39,522 nucleotides of DNA, from positions 1-39,522 of the forward strand of contig JANYKT010000215.1 in NCBI GenBank assembly GCA_025358085.1, given 5' to 3'. The position numbers and the translations under genes are program-made. Below, piece after piece: positions 25,101 through 31,569 of the stretch; positions within the stretch are counted from its first letter, which is position 1, and each line of letters begins with the position of its first letter. The stretch comes from Deltaproteobacteria bacterium. GTDB lineage: Bacteria > Myxococcota > Myxococcia > Myxococcales > 40CM-4-68-19. Below the pieces are notes generated by a model, which worked only from the letters and a program-made list of their open reading frames with translations, was not told the origin of the DNA and did no database searches.

Positions 25101-27792
25101 GAGGCTTGACGGCGATGTAGCTCGACACGTTTGAACTAAAAGAAAGCGGGGGAGTCGTGGAGCAGGCAACACCAGTGTCGGTGATGTTCGTCGCACCCAG
25201 GGTCACCGTCGCCGTGACGGTGGCCTTGTTGCTCGCCTGGTAGACGAACGAATCGGAGGTCGAATTCCCCGGGATGATCGTCGCCGTCGCGCTGGCGCCG
25301 GTACCGCCGCTGCCCGTGATCGTGACCGAGGGCACCGTGGTGTAGCCGCTGCCGATGTAGGTGACCGTCAGGCTGGTGATGATTCCGCCGAGATTCGCGG
25401 TCCCTGTGGCGCCGGTGCCGGTGCTGTCAGCGATGGTCACCGCGGGCGCGGCGGTGTAACCGCTGCCACTGTTGGTGACCATGACCGAGGTGATGACGCC
25501 CGTGCCGGGCGCGGTCGATGCCGTGATCGCGGCGTTGCACGTGCCGCCGCTGTCCGTGATGGTGACGGTGGGGGCGGTGGTGTAGCCGCTACCCGGGGTG
25601 GATGTGATTGTCATGCTGCCAGCAGCCGCGGTCGCCTGGACCGTGGCCGGCGTTCCGCCCGCAACATTGGGAACGCTGACAGCAACGCTCGGACTCACGC
25701 AAGTGGTGCCCGGGAGGCTGACGGAGAACGAAGCGCCATAGGCCACGACCGGCGACGCCGTCGCGGGGGTACCAGCGCCAGGGGGCGGGACGATCGTAAC
25801 GGCCGGAGCCGTATATCCGCCGCCAAAGCCTCCGGTCAGGGTCGTCGATGCGGTCCCGCCGACCGTGACGCTTCCTACGCCGTTGGTGCCGACGGTGGCC
25901 GTGGCAGTGGCCGTCGTGCCGCCCACCGTTCCCGGCGGAGCGATGGTGACGACCGGCGCCGAGTAGCCGATACCGCCGCTCCCCAAGGCCAATGAGATTC
26001 CGGCTGCGCTGGGCACGTAGGTGAACGTGCCGTTGGCATTCAGCGTCAGCTGACCGTTGATCGGTGGCGTGAGCAGTCTGGCACCGAGCACGTTGGTGTC
26101 GTTGGCGAGAACGCCCCTGGCCGGATTCGACACAGTGAGGGTCCGGCCCGCGACCATGGCGTTGTAGAAGTCATTTTTGGCGACGACGGCGCCCGCGTTG
26201 CTCGCGGCCGCTGCAGGCACGCCGCCGCCATTGACGCCGATGTATGCGAGCATGCCGCTGTCCCGATCCACGGCGTTTCCCGAGAGACTGAGCTCGCGGT
26301 CGTAGATGGGCAGGGCTGGCGCCCCGGCACTCGGGACGTTGATCATCACGTCATAGGTTTTGCCCGCCGCCATGAACACTTCGTTCTGCACCCGGGCGAG
26401 GCCTGGCAGCACGTTGCCGTCTTCGGCGATCAGCGAGAATCCAGGAGTGCCAACCGCGCCCCCGGTCGTCGGGCCGACGATCGCCGGCACGTGCATATGA
26501 AGGCCGGCGTTGACGAGGCGCACCAGCAGGTTGCCTGTCACCGGCGCAGCGCTGGTTCCCGCCGGGATCGCCGGGAAGAGCGAGTTCGTAGCGTTGGTCT
26601 TGTCGAACGAGACGCCGTTGATTAAGTAATAGAATGGCGTGTAATTGACCACGGGCGGATAGCAGGCCAATGCGCCGTTGCTGCACGTCGTGCTGTTGGT
26701 GAGGGCCAGCGCCGCCACCGCCGTGCCCCCGCTTCCAACGCCGCCTTGGAACGAGATGATCGGAGCCGCCGTATAGCTGCCCGGGGTGGTCAGAACGATA
26801 GAGGTCACCTGGCCCAGCGTTGGACTCCCAACGGTGAGATCGACAACGGCCGTCGCGATCGCGCCCGTCACGGCCCCGGTCACGCCGTTGAACAGAACAG
26901 TGGGGGGCGACGTGTATCCCGTGCCTCCGCTGACGAGCTGGATCGAGGCGACCGGCGACGAAGAGTACGGCCCGTAGGTAGCAGCCTCCTGGAATCCGAC
27001 CGTGTTGACCGCGTTGTTGACCGCGCCGTTCAGCCAGGGATCAATCTCACTGAAGACCAGCGGCAGCTCGGCATTGTACTGGACCGCCGTCGCACCCGTT
27101 CCATAGGCGGTGCCAAGAGCAGTCGCCGTGGGCGGGGCGGTGACCACCAGGACGCCGTACAGGCCCATCGGAACCTGGATCGACGGGTGCGTGCCGGACT
27201 GGATCAGGTAGGTGCCGGGATTGAGGTTGTTCCAGGAGAGCGTGGTAGCGACCGCAGATCCAGCCGCGACCTCGGTCGCGAACGACTGCACGCGATCCGC
27301 CTGTATCTTCGGAACCCACACCTTGCCGGTGTTCGTGATCGGCCAGGTCGTCCCCCTGTTCTCGTGCGCGGGGCTTTTCGCGGTCGTTCGGATCGAGCCG
27401 AGACCGCCGCCCAACTGGCCCACGATCACCAGCGAGGTGGGGATGGAGTTGGGCACCGTGGCGCCCGTCGGCGTGAACGACAGCTTATTGGTCAGGTTGA
27501 TGGTCAAGCTGGTCGTTGTGCCGGTATAAGGCACGGTTATTACGACCGGCGACCAGACGGCTGCGCTGGTGGAGCCGTTCAGCGACGAGCAGCCCGCGGG
27601 CTGCACCGTGGGCTGCGACGCGTCGCAGCTGAAGCCCCACATCGGCACGGCCGTGCCGTCTGGCAGCGCGGTCGTGGACGGCCCCGCGGACAGATTGACC
27701 GCCTGAGCGACGGACGCGCCGCTCGCGAGGAGAATGAGACCTGCCGCGATTCCCGGCTTGATCAGGAGCAACTTAAGGGTGTCAGATCGCAT
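16150..27792 (-). CDS. Giant secreted mosaic protein with degenerate multicopper-oxidase domains
   Basis: 3880-residue protein with a signal peptide (about 1-31, ending AQA). Two cupredoxin-like domains (about 32-560) resemble those of the 547-residue neighbour (shared VFSEIDP near 243, YLINGVS, AEDGNVLPG) but have lost most copper ligands; HMH at 432-434 is a remnant. An Ig-like ANDTN/GTFTYVP domain (about 565-860) is split by a block of GYT-type repeats. SdrD-like and carboxypeptidase-regulatory-like beta-sandwiches follow to about 2280 (e.g. TFLDDNGNGVSDANKAG near 1530). Then come an IPT/TIG domain (about 2307-2400), a right-handed beta-helix (about 2405-3190), a second IPT domain (about 3231-3314) and five choice-of-anchor-D (ASH) repeats to the end. 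AGGAG lies nine bases before ATG. No membrane anchor or sorting signal is visible. Probably a surface scaffold for the oxidase. Confidence 0.9.
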   Translation of the reverse strand: MRSDTLKLLLIKPGIAAGLILLASGASVAQAVNLSAGPSTTALPDGTAVPMWGFSCDASQPTVQPAGCSSLNGSTSAAVWSPVVITVPYTGTTTSLTINLTNKLSFTPTGATVPNSIPTSLVIVGQLGGGLGSIRTTAKSPAHENRGTTWPITNTGKVWVPKIQADRVQSFATEVAAGSAVATTLSWNNLNPGTYLIQSGTHPSIQVPMGLYGVLVVTAPPTATALGTAYGTGATAVQYNAELPLVFSEIDPWLNGAVNNAVNTVGFQEAATYGPYSSSPVASIQLVSGGTGYTSPPTVLFNGVTGAVTGAIATAVVDLTVGSPTLGQVTSIVLTTPGSYTAAPIISFQGGVGSGGTAVAALALTNSTTCSNGALACYPPVVNYTPFYYLINGVSFDKTNATNSLFPAIPAGTSAAPVTGNLLVRLVNAGLHMHVPAIVGPTTGGAVGTPGFSLIAEDGNVLPGLARVQNEVFMAAGKTYDVMINVPSAGAPALPIYDRELSLSGNAVDRDSGMLAYIGVNGGGVPAAAASNAGAVVAKNDFYNAMVAGRTLTVSNPARGVLANDTNVLGARLLTPPINGQLTLNANGTFTYVPSAAGISLALGSGGIGYSAPVVTIAPPGTVGGTTATATATVGTNGVGSVTVGGTASTTLTGGFGGGYTAPAVTIVPPPGAGTPATASPVVAYGASFSVSLPGTTCVSPSVAVSVPNVAGGTPATVQATAAAGSMTITSTPGSGYTTAPTVTITDSGGTCNAAITASTAPGTGVITSVMVTNSGSGYTAAPAVTIADSTGTGATGTANLGGIITSLTVTYIGSGYTTVPSVTITGSGGTGASATATIIPGNSTSDSFVYQASNKATVTATVTLGATNITDTGVACSTTPPLSFSSNVSSYIAVKPPGLLATCTDGAGLPLSIMGATPASATQQPVPATVTLSSVSGPGTGSVSIDANGGFTANVTAAGSYTFSFSAQTALGKVATATATLNFPVGNGPTVTILDGASKQPLPIGANGLQDYRWIIEEDRTFFIDPTCSLNLNPGGTSTGNCKPVTPEGAPPFFGTNFHTSHMPIMATGCTGQLSCESLQTLGGVPAVCDVGNGACRVGSALAGLQTTDPTMVHLDPSKRYYISVLPGDAAQPFISGFGGQPDCTAAGHCGHGMGGAQIAPGQGSVTVFSQPSPYPTAKLSVFVFQDDYPLDGEHNAGGGIDVLSPQEPGLGSFNVTLFDVAGGTGDSTGQPTYDMFNQPLSNSLAGTIDPRTGNDACPISQNVTQNALLPGLPATPAQCAANPQAKGCQKGITSMIVTCPTYESDGVTLSPLAGQAVVANLYPGRYTVVATPGSDRIARGEEWLQTNTLDGQKGHDAFLRIGEPGYFQEFGPAGYHVTIGFANPKVINDRLGSLCANLPAGSCTNKVDGQVTTARMSRTPDERLYGSGSRTSFAFTQCYVSLGDPDGAEFAFTRCDSAGNFAFNGIPAGNWKITVFDQWNDQIVDGISTPVGLGCAGSTLAGACQGTIVPNSLVHMGEMASHQWQANIYTRTFLDDNGNGVSDANKAGLALVPTNIRFRDGSFSNFNNTDLNGYAAFNEVFPLFSWYMVETDSTRFKSTGTHVVYDSGGPVDGSSPGGTACLGNMSAQAPCGSSNIGDHLANTFEKTPLPPELSVPGAVYCAEGADCTSSRAQFALGNSVKSLTTNNSTGRIDPPFWFGSYGWQGYAGQNNFLEFGKKPFVAGETGGIHGHVVYSSTRPFDDPQFLTQLSWEPMVPHVRINLYTEGVTSDGVTPTLTLVDHTDTSSFDDWAQGFRLGADGTTPVSFNDKSGTACTGTNTPAGCNANFNNTVYVPNISCPGQSTSDVFFYGLRNQPEWLDLLMNGAGNTKPLPYQAQFKCYDGMHTWNQLQPAPYDGMFSFPSVTAMDPNSGKPTATNCTACVTNPDNNDPYRYGGSTTPGSFGPGSAGMPMLPPGKYVVEVVVPQGYELVKEEDKNILIGDNFIAPVAQQFAGFGNVFILPDQAAVGAAYNPNNPQNQTMSLGANPNGGNDAQKTQSQIWPCAGAARVVPDFMSLFPGSAEVAPFAGATRNLCDRKEVTLTEQVNVLTDFFIYTSTHAASHFTGIISDDFTGEFDPFSPQFGEKFSPPNLPVSIKDWSGNEVGRTYADAFGTYNGLSYSTWEVNPPNPTGYAPTMMVVCMNDSGSDTPNPPASWAQSGGLDPKYQPGYSQFCYELPFMPGQTGYFDTPVVPTAAFSEGFNHPDCAYPDATPAIASVTSSDLTGPWVNAPVTSASTLTINALGNQIVENYGYSGPSATAAPYNQSKVTRHYGFGSQCTAVGTSCAAVSSVTIGGVPATITGWSDTTLTVTVPSGVPACAVQQQAQYMPTGTSAAQCGQLVITNGNGKTSIDAVTVTIGGKKPTLLTTGQTIQSAIDAAMPGDMIILPAGKYTEMVLMWKPVRLQGVGAASSVIDGNPQPAGRLNPWRLEVACLFGLTPNGRPPDKTNPLSCPTLVGTPNGSAVYPAMIVDRLPMESLVAWDSTVNGNLAEQLIEPSLMGAKEGAAVTVFGKGVNLSVNGVGAPDPYGTGAGSAFPNNVTLLTASDCESNPDGTNPYPSNYYCNPSSIDGLSLTNSSQGGGGIFVHGWAHNLQIANNRVNNNTGTMSGGITVGQGEHVDVEAAGVAPLSFPGSCEATLNTNIPGQALPFCYNMNVNVHNNAVNSNSSMGDQLFSSTPAGAGGVSICNGADYYKFTNNWVCGNMSTGDGGGMAHIGFIKQGAIEHNTVVFNQSTNPSITTNGAGVLVMGAPDVDPLCGVTNDQDCVPTPGTVGPSDGTGPGLLINANLILGNAASSGSGGGLRLQHVNGTDVLNFPNGLVNFAAWNSVNVTNNVIANNVAGWDGAGISLQDALFVNIVNNTIVSNDATASAGPLFGSLFAQLASAPVDPTKNVICTVNTGTGSCPQVAGLASARNSVQLALNMPAGVTCPPGHGVNTATGWSCRNYSVPLLYNDVIWQNRSFVIGVGGGFLSNHQSQQHQVTLYNAFTNTQAGSQTATGSCSPIDPAAPATVVPSSYWDLGVRGDTGLTNHSADGFAPAYSALTVIAPYGGSNNLAPVTSPIVSQYCNGSRTPPENGIMGWQVPPGTNELMGAVGGQNPLVFSLAPSATVDEGNNWVNMRWGPLALTSPVTGAQLGNFALAAGSPAIDFITANTVAGKLAPPTDFFGNPRPDIGTAIDIGAIEFQAAGQDRPALNSITPNTATRNQTITVNLVGKNLTGATAVTVNSTNITVAFTVVTANLIEATFNINAFTMLAVHYVNVTTPVGTSNSLPFTVTAPSGAVAPTSLTFALQQIGTTSAPQPVVLSNSGTGPLTIGNLAFGAPNPANFAIASTTCGTLPTTLAVGARCTINVMFTPNGVTLTPTSTLNIALPGAATTPLQVGLGGTTQKPSGSLSPSAVTFAAPQQVGTASAPQALTLSNTGIGPLTINGIALGGTNPGNFAQTNTCGTFPVTLPVGGACTINVTFSPIGSKGPRSAALNVVLQSAVVTPLQTSLSGSAQQPSGSASPASLPPFAAQQLGTTSAAQPVTITNTGVGPLTVGTIDFSGLNPLSFGQTNTCATPIAVGSTCTINVTFTPAGVMAGQRFATMQVHLPNAATTPAVTVSGTGQSASATLAGTPAFGNQPLGTTSAAHAFTYTNTGIGPITISNTGATLTGANASDYAIASDTCITGGVGVTLAPNGTCQIGVTFAPSATGSRAATLTVINAAGGTLNRTAILTGTGTQAAVTFGGGSTVLTSTPATGTAKSVVTTITNGGTAPLVIASISIAVNAGQTNPGSYSAANLGTSACPIGGAGLAAGAVCQVNVTYTPPAGTLNTIAGTLTVTDTGAALATQTLGYTGN
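16153..17860. repeat. Five ASH (choice-of-anchor-D) repeats at the C-terminus of the giant protein
   Basis: Five protein-level repeats of about 110 residues, each with the pattern Q-(x)-GTTSA, then a TNTGxGPLTI-like strand, N(P/A)xxF or DYAI, a cysteine pair about 15 residues apart flanking a TLxVGxxC-like segment, and INVTFTP. The first three are most alike at DNA level. The recurring cysteine pair fits an extracytoplasmic location with one disulfide per repeat. Confidence 0.75.
25262..25995. repeat. Five GYT-type repeats inserted in an Ig-like domain
   Basis: On the minus strand this segment encodes five units with a core of the form G-(S/G)-GYT-x-(A/V)P-x-VTI followed by a Gly/Thr/Ala-rich strand. 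The sequence before the block (GTFTYVPSAAG) and after it (SDSFVYQASNKATVTATVTL) reads as one Ig-like domain of the VCBS/cadherin-like type when the block is removed. Confidence 0.7.
26700..26960. repeat. Two GYT-type repeats inserted in a cupredoxin domain
   Basis: The minus strand encodes GGTGYTSPPTVLFNG... and PGSYTAAPIISFQGG..., two units of the same kind as those at 25262-25995. They sit between VFSEIDP and YLINGVS, two motifs that are only about 50 residues apart in the 547-residue neighbour. Confidence 0.65.
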
Positions 27793-27810
27793 TTTGCTGT
27801 TCTCCTGGTC

Positions 27811-29454
27811 CTAAAACGATTCGTCGATTTTGAATTCGCGGGAGTCGACCAGCATCATCATCAACATTCCGCCTGGGAAGATGTTGCTCGTCGTGATCTC
27901 GCGCTCGTTGTGGGAGTGCCACATGAAGGCGAAGCCGGCCTCACCGGAAGCTGAGTTCGCGACGGTGCCCGAGGGCCGGGTCGTGCCGGTCGTGCCGCAC
28001 GAGCCGGCGGCGGCACCGGGGCTGCATCCTGTCGCTCGGCGGGTCGCGTCTGGCCCCAGGTAAGGACTGCCGCCATACCAGGCGCCGTTGGCGAAGAGAT
28101 TCGGATCGGGCAGCGTCACCGGGCCTCCGGCCCCCACGTCGCCGAACGGGTTCGCCTGGACCGGCTTGTTGTGGTCCTGGCACCACTCGAAGTAGTTCAG
28201 TGCCGTGGGATCGGCGGTGTTGTAGCCATTGGCGTCCGGAGTGCAGGATAGCTGGGCGGCCGGGTCCGGGGACGACGGAGTGTGACCGTACATATCCCAG
28301 TTCAATCCTCTGCCCGTGAAGTAGAAGATCCCATCCATCGCCAGGCCCGGCGTGGTCGTGGTGGTGAAAAGGAGCGGCCCGGCGAGGCTGTTCGGATCGG
28401 TGGCGCTCAGGATCAGGTTGCCGTCGCGGCCCAGGATGCGCACGTGATTGCCGTGCTCGTGAAACGGGTGCTGCCAGCGACCCTGGCCGATGATGCGGAG
28501 TAGCACCTGCTCACCCGGGTGCATGTGCGGGTTGCCGTTGTAGGGCTGGTTGGGATACTGCGCCGCATAGTTCGGATCCATGTCGTCCGGCATCGAGCGG
28601 CCGTTGATCATGAAATAGGCCGGATGATAGGGCTCGGTCGGCACCTGCAAGGTGGTTTGGCAGGGGTTCCCGGTTGGATTGTTGATCTGGCAGGCAGCGA
28701 TGGCGTTGATCTGTTCCGACGCCTTGGTATGGACGTTGGGATCGATCTCGGAGAACTGGAAGAGGTACTCGCGGTCGTAGCAGGTCTTGGCGTGACCGTA
28801 GGCCGCCGTCGCGAGACGGAAATCAGTTTCGCCGTTGTTTTTCTCGGCAGCAAGATTCGAGGCAGCGATGCCCGACGTGCAGGCGGCCGGGATGGTCTTC
28901 GGTATCACGATGACCGCGCCGTAAAGGCCCATCTCCACCTGCAGGTCACCCTGGGTGCCACTGGAATAGGCGCGGGTTCCAGCGGAGGACGCGATGAACG
29001 AGTAGGTCACAGTGTTGCCAGGCGTCGCCTCACGCGTCAGCAGACCGGCGACGCCGCCGGTCGTGGTCACGTTGAACCCCGGGAAGAGGATCGACGTGTT
29101 ACCCGCCACGGCGGGAAGATTGTTAGTCAGCGTGACGGTGACGGCGTCGCCTTCCGTGACGATCAGCGTCGGCCCCGGCACCTGCATCGTCGGGCACTTC
29201 GCGCCCGTCATGGCCGGGGCAAAGCCGCTTGGCGCGCTCGTGCAACCGTAGCCCCAGGAATAGATCATTTTCCCGTCTGGCTGCGAGACATACGCCGGCT
29301 GCGCGGTCAGGTTGAAGATTGGAGCGCTGGCTCCGCCGGTGATCCCCGGCGCCGCCGCGATGGCGGCGGTCGACAGCAGCCCTGACGCAGCCATCGCGAG
29401 CAGGGAGAAAGCGCGGCAATTTGCTAACACGGATTTCGTTGGCATTGAATTCAT
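27811..29454 (-). CDS. Secreted multicopper-oxidase-type protein, half site without type 1 copper
   Basis: 547-residue exported protein with two cupredoxin domains after a signal peptide (about 1-34). The first (about 35-200) has the family start PDGKMIYSWGYGC and PGPTLIVTEGDAVTVTLTNN, but lacks copper ligands (AYSSGTQGDLQVEMG where HSH would stand). The second (about 240-540) has HPFHEHGNH (His329, His332, His334) and WHSHNERE (His513, Ser514, His515) with GGM at 528-530. Ser514 replaces the type 1 copper cysteine, so this chain can supply trinuclear-cluster ligands but no blue copper. It starts three bases after the stop of the 703-residue gene, with its ribosome site inside that gene's end. 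Probably a heteromeric partner of that protein. MCO relationship is clear; substrate is not. Confidence 0.88.
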   Translation of the reverse strand: MNSMPTKSVLANCRAFSLLAMAASGLLSTAAIAAAPGITGGASAPIFNLTAQPAYVSQPDGKMIYSWGYGCTSAPSGFAPAMTGAKCPTMQVPGPTLIVTEGDAVTVTLTNNLPAVAGNTSILFPGFNVTTTGGVAGLLTREATPGNTVTYSFIASSAGTRAYSSGTQGDLQVEMGLYGAVIVIPKTIPAACTSGIAASNLAAEKNNGETDFRLATAAYGHAKTCYDREYLFQFSEIDPNVHTKASEQINAIAACQINNPTGNPCQTTLQVPTEPYHPAYFMINGRSMPDDMDPNYAAQYPNQPYNGNPHMHPGEQVLLRIIGQGRWQHPFHEHGNHVRILGRDGNLILSATDPNSLAGPLLFTTTTTPGLAMDGIFYFTGRGLNWDMYGHTPSSPDPAAQLSCTPDANGYNTADPTALNYFEWCQDHNKPVQANPFGDVGAGGPVTLPDPNLFANGAWYGGSPYLGPDATRRATGCSPGAAAGSCGTTGTTRPSGTVANSASGEAGFAFMWHSHNEREITTSNIFPGGMLMMMLVDSREFKIDESF

Positions 29455-29457
29455 GGC

Positions 29458-31569
29458 CTATCTCCCGCCCATGCGAGTCGAGCGCGGTGTCGTCTTGAGG
29501 CTGCCAGACGATGCGGTGACGGCGGCGCCGGTGAAGGCCGCGTCAACAATGCGCACCTCGGTCATCAGCCCGCCAAAGTTCTCGGCGTCGTTCGACAAGT
29601 GATCCAGGTTCGGCGTGTAGAGGTAAAACACCTGGCCCGCCGTGTAGCCGGTCGCATCCAGGATCACGTCGAGCGATTCGCCGCCGCCGAGCGTGATCGA
29701 ATTGGTGTTGTAGTACATGTTGTTGCCGGCCTGGTCGCGCAGGAGCTTGGCGTTGTAGCCGATCACCTTCATCGGGATTCCGAGCAAGGCGAGCGTCTGG
29801 TACTCGGTGACGTCGAGGTCCGAGATGCGCAGCAGGGCCTTCTTGCCGGCGGGGATGTTGATGATCGAGTTCATCGGCTGGGAGTAGTGCGCGCTGCCGT
29901 CGCTCGTCTGCGTCACCATTGGGTCGGCTTCGACGGTATCGGGATAGCTGCGCCCGTTGAGCAGGAAGTACTTGTCCTTCATGTCGGTGAAGCCTTCGAG
30001 GTTGAAGGTCATGCCGACGAAGTGGAAGTTGGGATCGAAGCCGTGGATCTGGATCGGATACTCGACGTCGTAGTAAGTCGAGCCGTCGCCGTCGTTGTAG
30101 GCGTAGTTGCCCGTGGCCGCGCGAGTCGCGAGATTGCCGGCCGACCCGCCGATCGGCAGCGGGTTCGAGCACAAGATGTCGTTCGCGGAATTGCAGGCGG
30201 TGCGCAGATCGCCCTGCTGAATATTGAGTCCCGCGTAAAGGGAATTGTTGAGCGGCACCCGGTTCTGCCGCGGCCGCACGTAGAGTTGGCCCACCATGCC
30301 CATCTGGAGGTGCTCTGGCGGCGTGATGTGGCAGTGCCAGAAGTAGGTGCCGGCGTCGGGCGCGAGATAGTAGTAGGTGAAGCTGCTGCCGATGTTGATC
30401 GCCACCGAGGCGTCAGGCACGCCGTCGTAGAAAGAGGAGGCGTTCGGATAGCCGTGAAAGTGGATGGTGTGCTGCTCGAAGAGGTCCGGCCGCATGATCA
30501 TGCCGACGTTGCTCAGCGTCAGAAAGAACTCGTCGTCCTCGTCGATGGCCATCAGCGGCGCCGGAATGTTGCCGTTCATCACGGCAATGTCCATGAGCTG
30601 GCGCGGATCGACGTGCCCGTCGATCGACGCGATGCTCGCCGCGGTCGCGGACGTTGACGCGGTGACCTGGGCCAGGCCCGGGGTGCCGGCGACATACTGG
30701 AACGCTTGGCTGTTGGGGAATGCCAGCGTGGGATTCAGGAAGATGGTGTTTCCCGGCCCGGAACTTCCGACTGCGGTCACTTTGACAACGCCGTCGTATG
30801 GGCCGGTAGCGGGATTGGCGCCGGTGCCGGAGATGTTGACCGATTCGCCCAGCTTGAACGGCGAGGGCCGGTTCAGGATCACGGTCACCGTATTGGGGGT
30901 CACGCCGCTCGAGGCGCAGCTCGCCGCGACCAGCGAGTTGCTACAACCCTCGCTGATGTCATAGATGCTCTCGATGTTCGGGATGTCGGGCGAAAGGCCG
31001 ACGGCGCCGTTGAAGTTGAACGTCCCCAGGGTGCCGGCGGAATAGCTCGGAGTATCAGTCGCGCCGTTGGTCGTGGCCGGGTCGCCGGGCTGGAGCGGCG
31101 CCAACGGCGTCGCCAGATTTCCCGGAAAGACTGAATTGAAGACGCTGGGGAACTCGGTTCCCGGCTTGCCGGCGGCGATGTCCGCGAGTCCCGAAAGTGG
31201 GCCGAACGAGAACATATAAGTCTGCGTCCCGTCGGCCATGGTGGCATAGCCGTCGCCGCCCGAGACCTGCTGGCACTTGACGGCGCCGTTGGTGTTGGTC
31301 GAGGGAACCAAGTACCCGGCGGTGCCGGCCGAGCCACCGCACCCGTTGAGGACTGAGCACTTGTACTGGGTCGCCGCGGTGTAGGCCGGCTCGGCGCTGG
31401 TGGCCGTCGGGTCGGGATGCGTGATGGTGCTGGTCGGACATTGCACCTGGAACGACTGCGCGCCCGCGGGCAACGCGAGTAGGAACGCGAGAGTGGATAG
31501 CAAGCCCGGCGAGAGCGAGAGAGCTGCACCCCGGATTACAGCAGTAGACGTTCTCACAAGCCTGGTCAT
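29458..31569 (-). CDS. Secreted multicopper oxidase, half site with type 1 copper
   Basis: 703-residue exported protein with a signal peptide (about 1-38, LAFLLALPAGA|QS). The N-terminal cupredoxin (about 75-435) carries HTIHFHG (His367, His370, His372) and WHCHITPPEHLQMGM (His412, Cys413, His414, His420, Met425). This is a complete type 1 copper set plus four trinuclear-cluster histidines. The domain is interrupted by a small beta insertion (about 205-300). The second cupredoxin (about 480-690; KYFLLNGRSYPDT, ALLRISDLDVTEYQTLALLG) has no copper ligands. It starts with a perfect AGGAGG site at 31573-31578. It heads the three-gene oxidase operon. The trinuclear site needs four more histidines, which the next gene product supplies. 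Confidence 0.9.
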   Translation of the reverse strand: MTRLVRTSTAVIRGAALSLSPGLLSTLAFLLALPAGAQSFQVQCPTSTITHPDPTATSAEPAYTAATQYKCSVLNGCGGSAGTAGYLVPSTNTNGAVKCQQVSGGDGYATMADGTQTYMFSFGPLSGLADIAAGKPGTEFPSVFNSVFPGNLATPLAPLQPGDPATTNGATDTPSYSAGTLGTFNFNGAVGLSPDIPNIESIYDISEGCSNSLVAASCASSGVTPNTVTVILNRPSPFKLGESVNISGTGANPATGPYDGVVKVTAVGSSGPGNTIFLNPTLAFPNSQAFQYVAGTPGLAQVTASTSATAASIASIDGHVDPRQLMDIAVMNGNIPAPLMAIDEDDEFFLTLSNVGMIMRPDLFEQHTIHFHGYPNASSFYDGVPDASVAINIGSSFTYYYLAPDAGTYFWHCHITPPEHLQMGMVGQLYVRPRQNRVPLNNSLYAGLNIQQGDLRTACNSANDILCSNPLPIGGSAGNLATRAATGNYAYNDGDGSTYYDVEYPIQIHGFDPNFHFVGMTFNLEGFTDMKDKYFLLNGRSYPDTVEADPMVTQTSDGSAHYSQPMNSIINIPAGKKALLRISDLDVTEYQTLALLGIPMKVIGYNAKLLRDQAGNNMYYNTNSITLGGGESLDVILDATGYTAGQVFYLYTPNLDHLSNDAENFGGLMTEVRIVDAAFTGAAVTASSGSLKTTPRSTRMGGR

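Noticed and set aside
16150-27792. The giant frame as an assembly artefact or fusion of several genes
   Set aside because: The frame is open over 11.6 kb with steady coding bias, domain boundaries are in frame, and one good ribosome site and one signal peptide are at the start.
27811-31569. Calling the oxidases MofA, MnxG or OmpB
   Set aside because: Copper motifs and context are suggestive, but the split architecture differs from the single-chain proteins and I cannot align them here. No gene symbol is justified.
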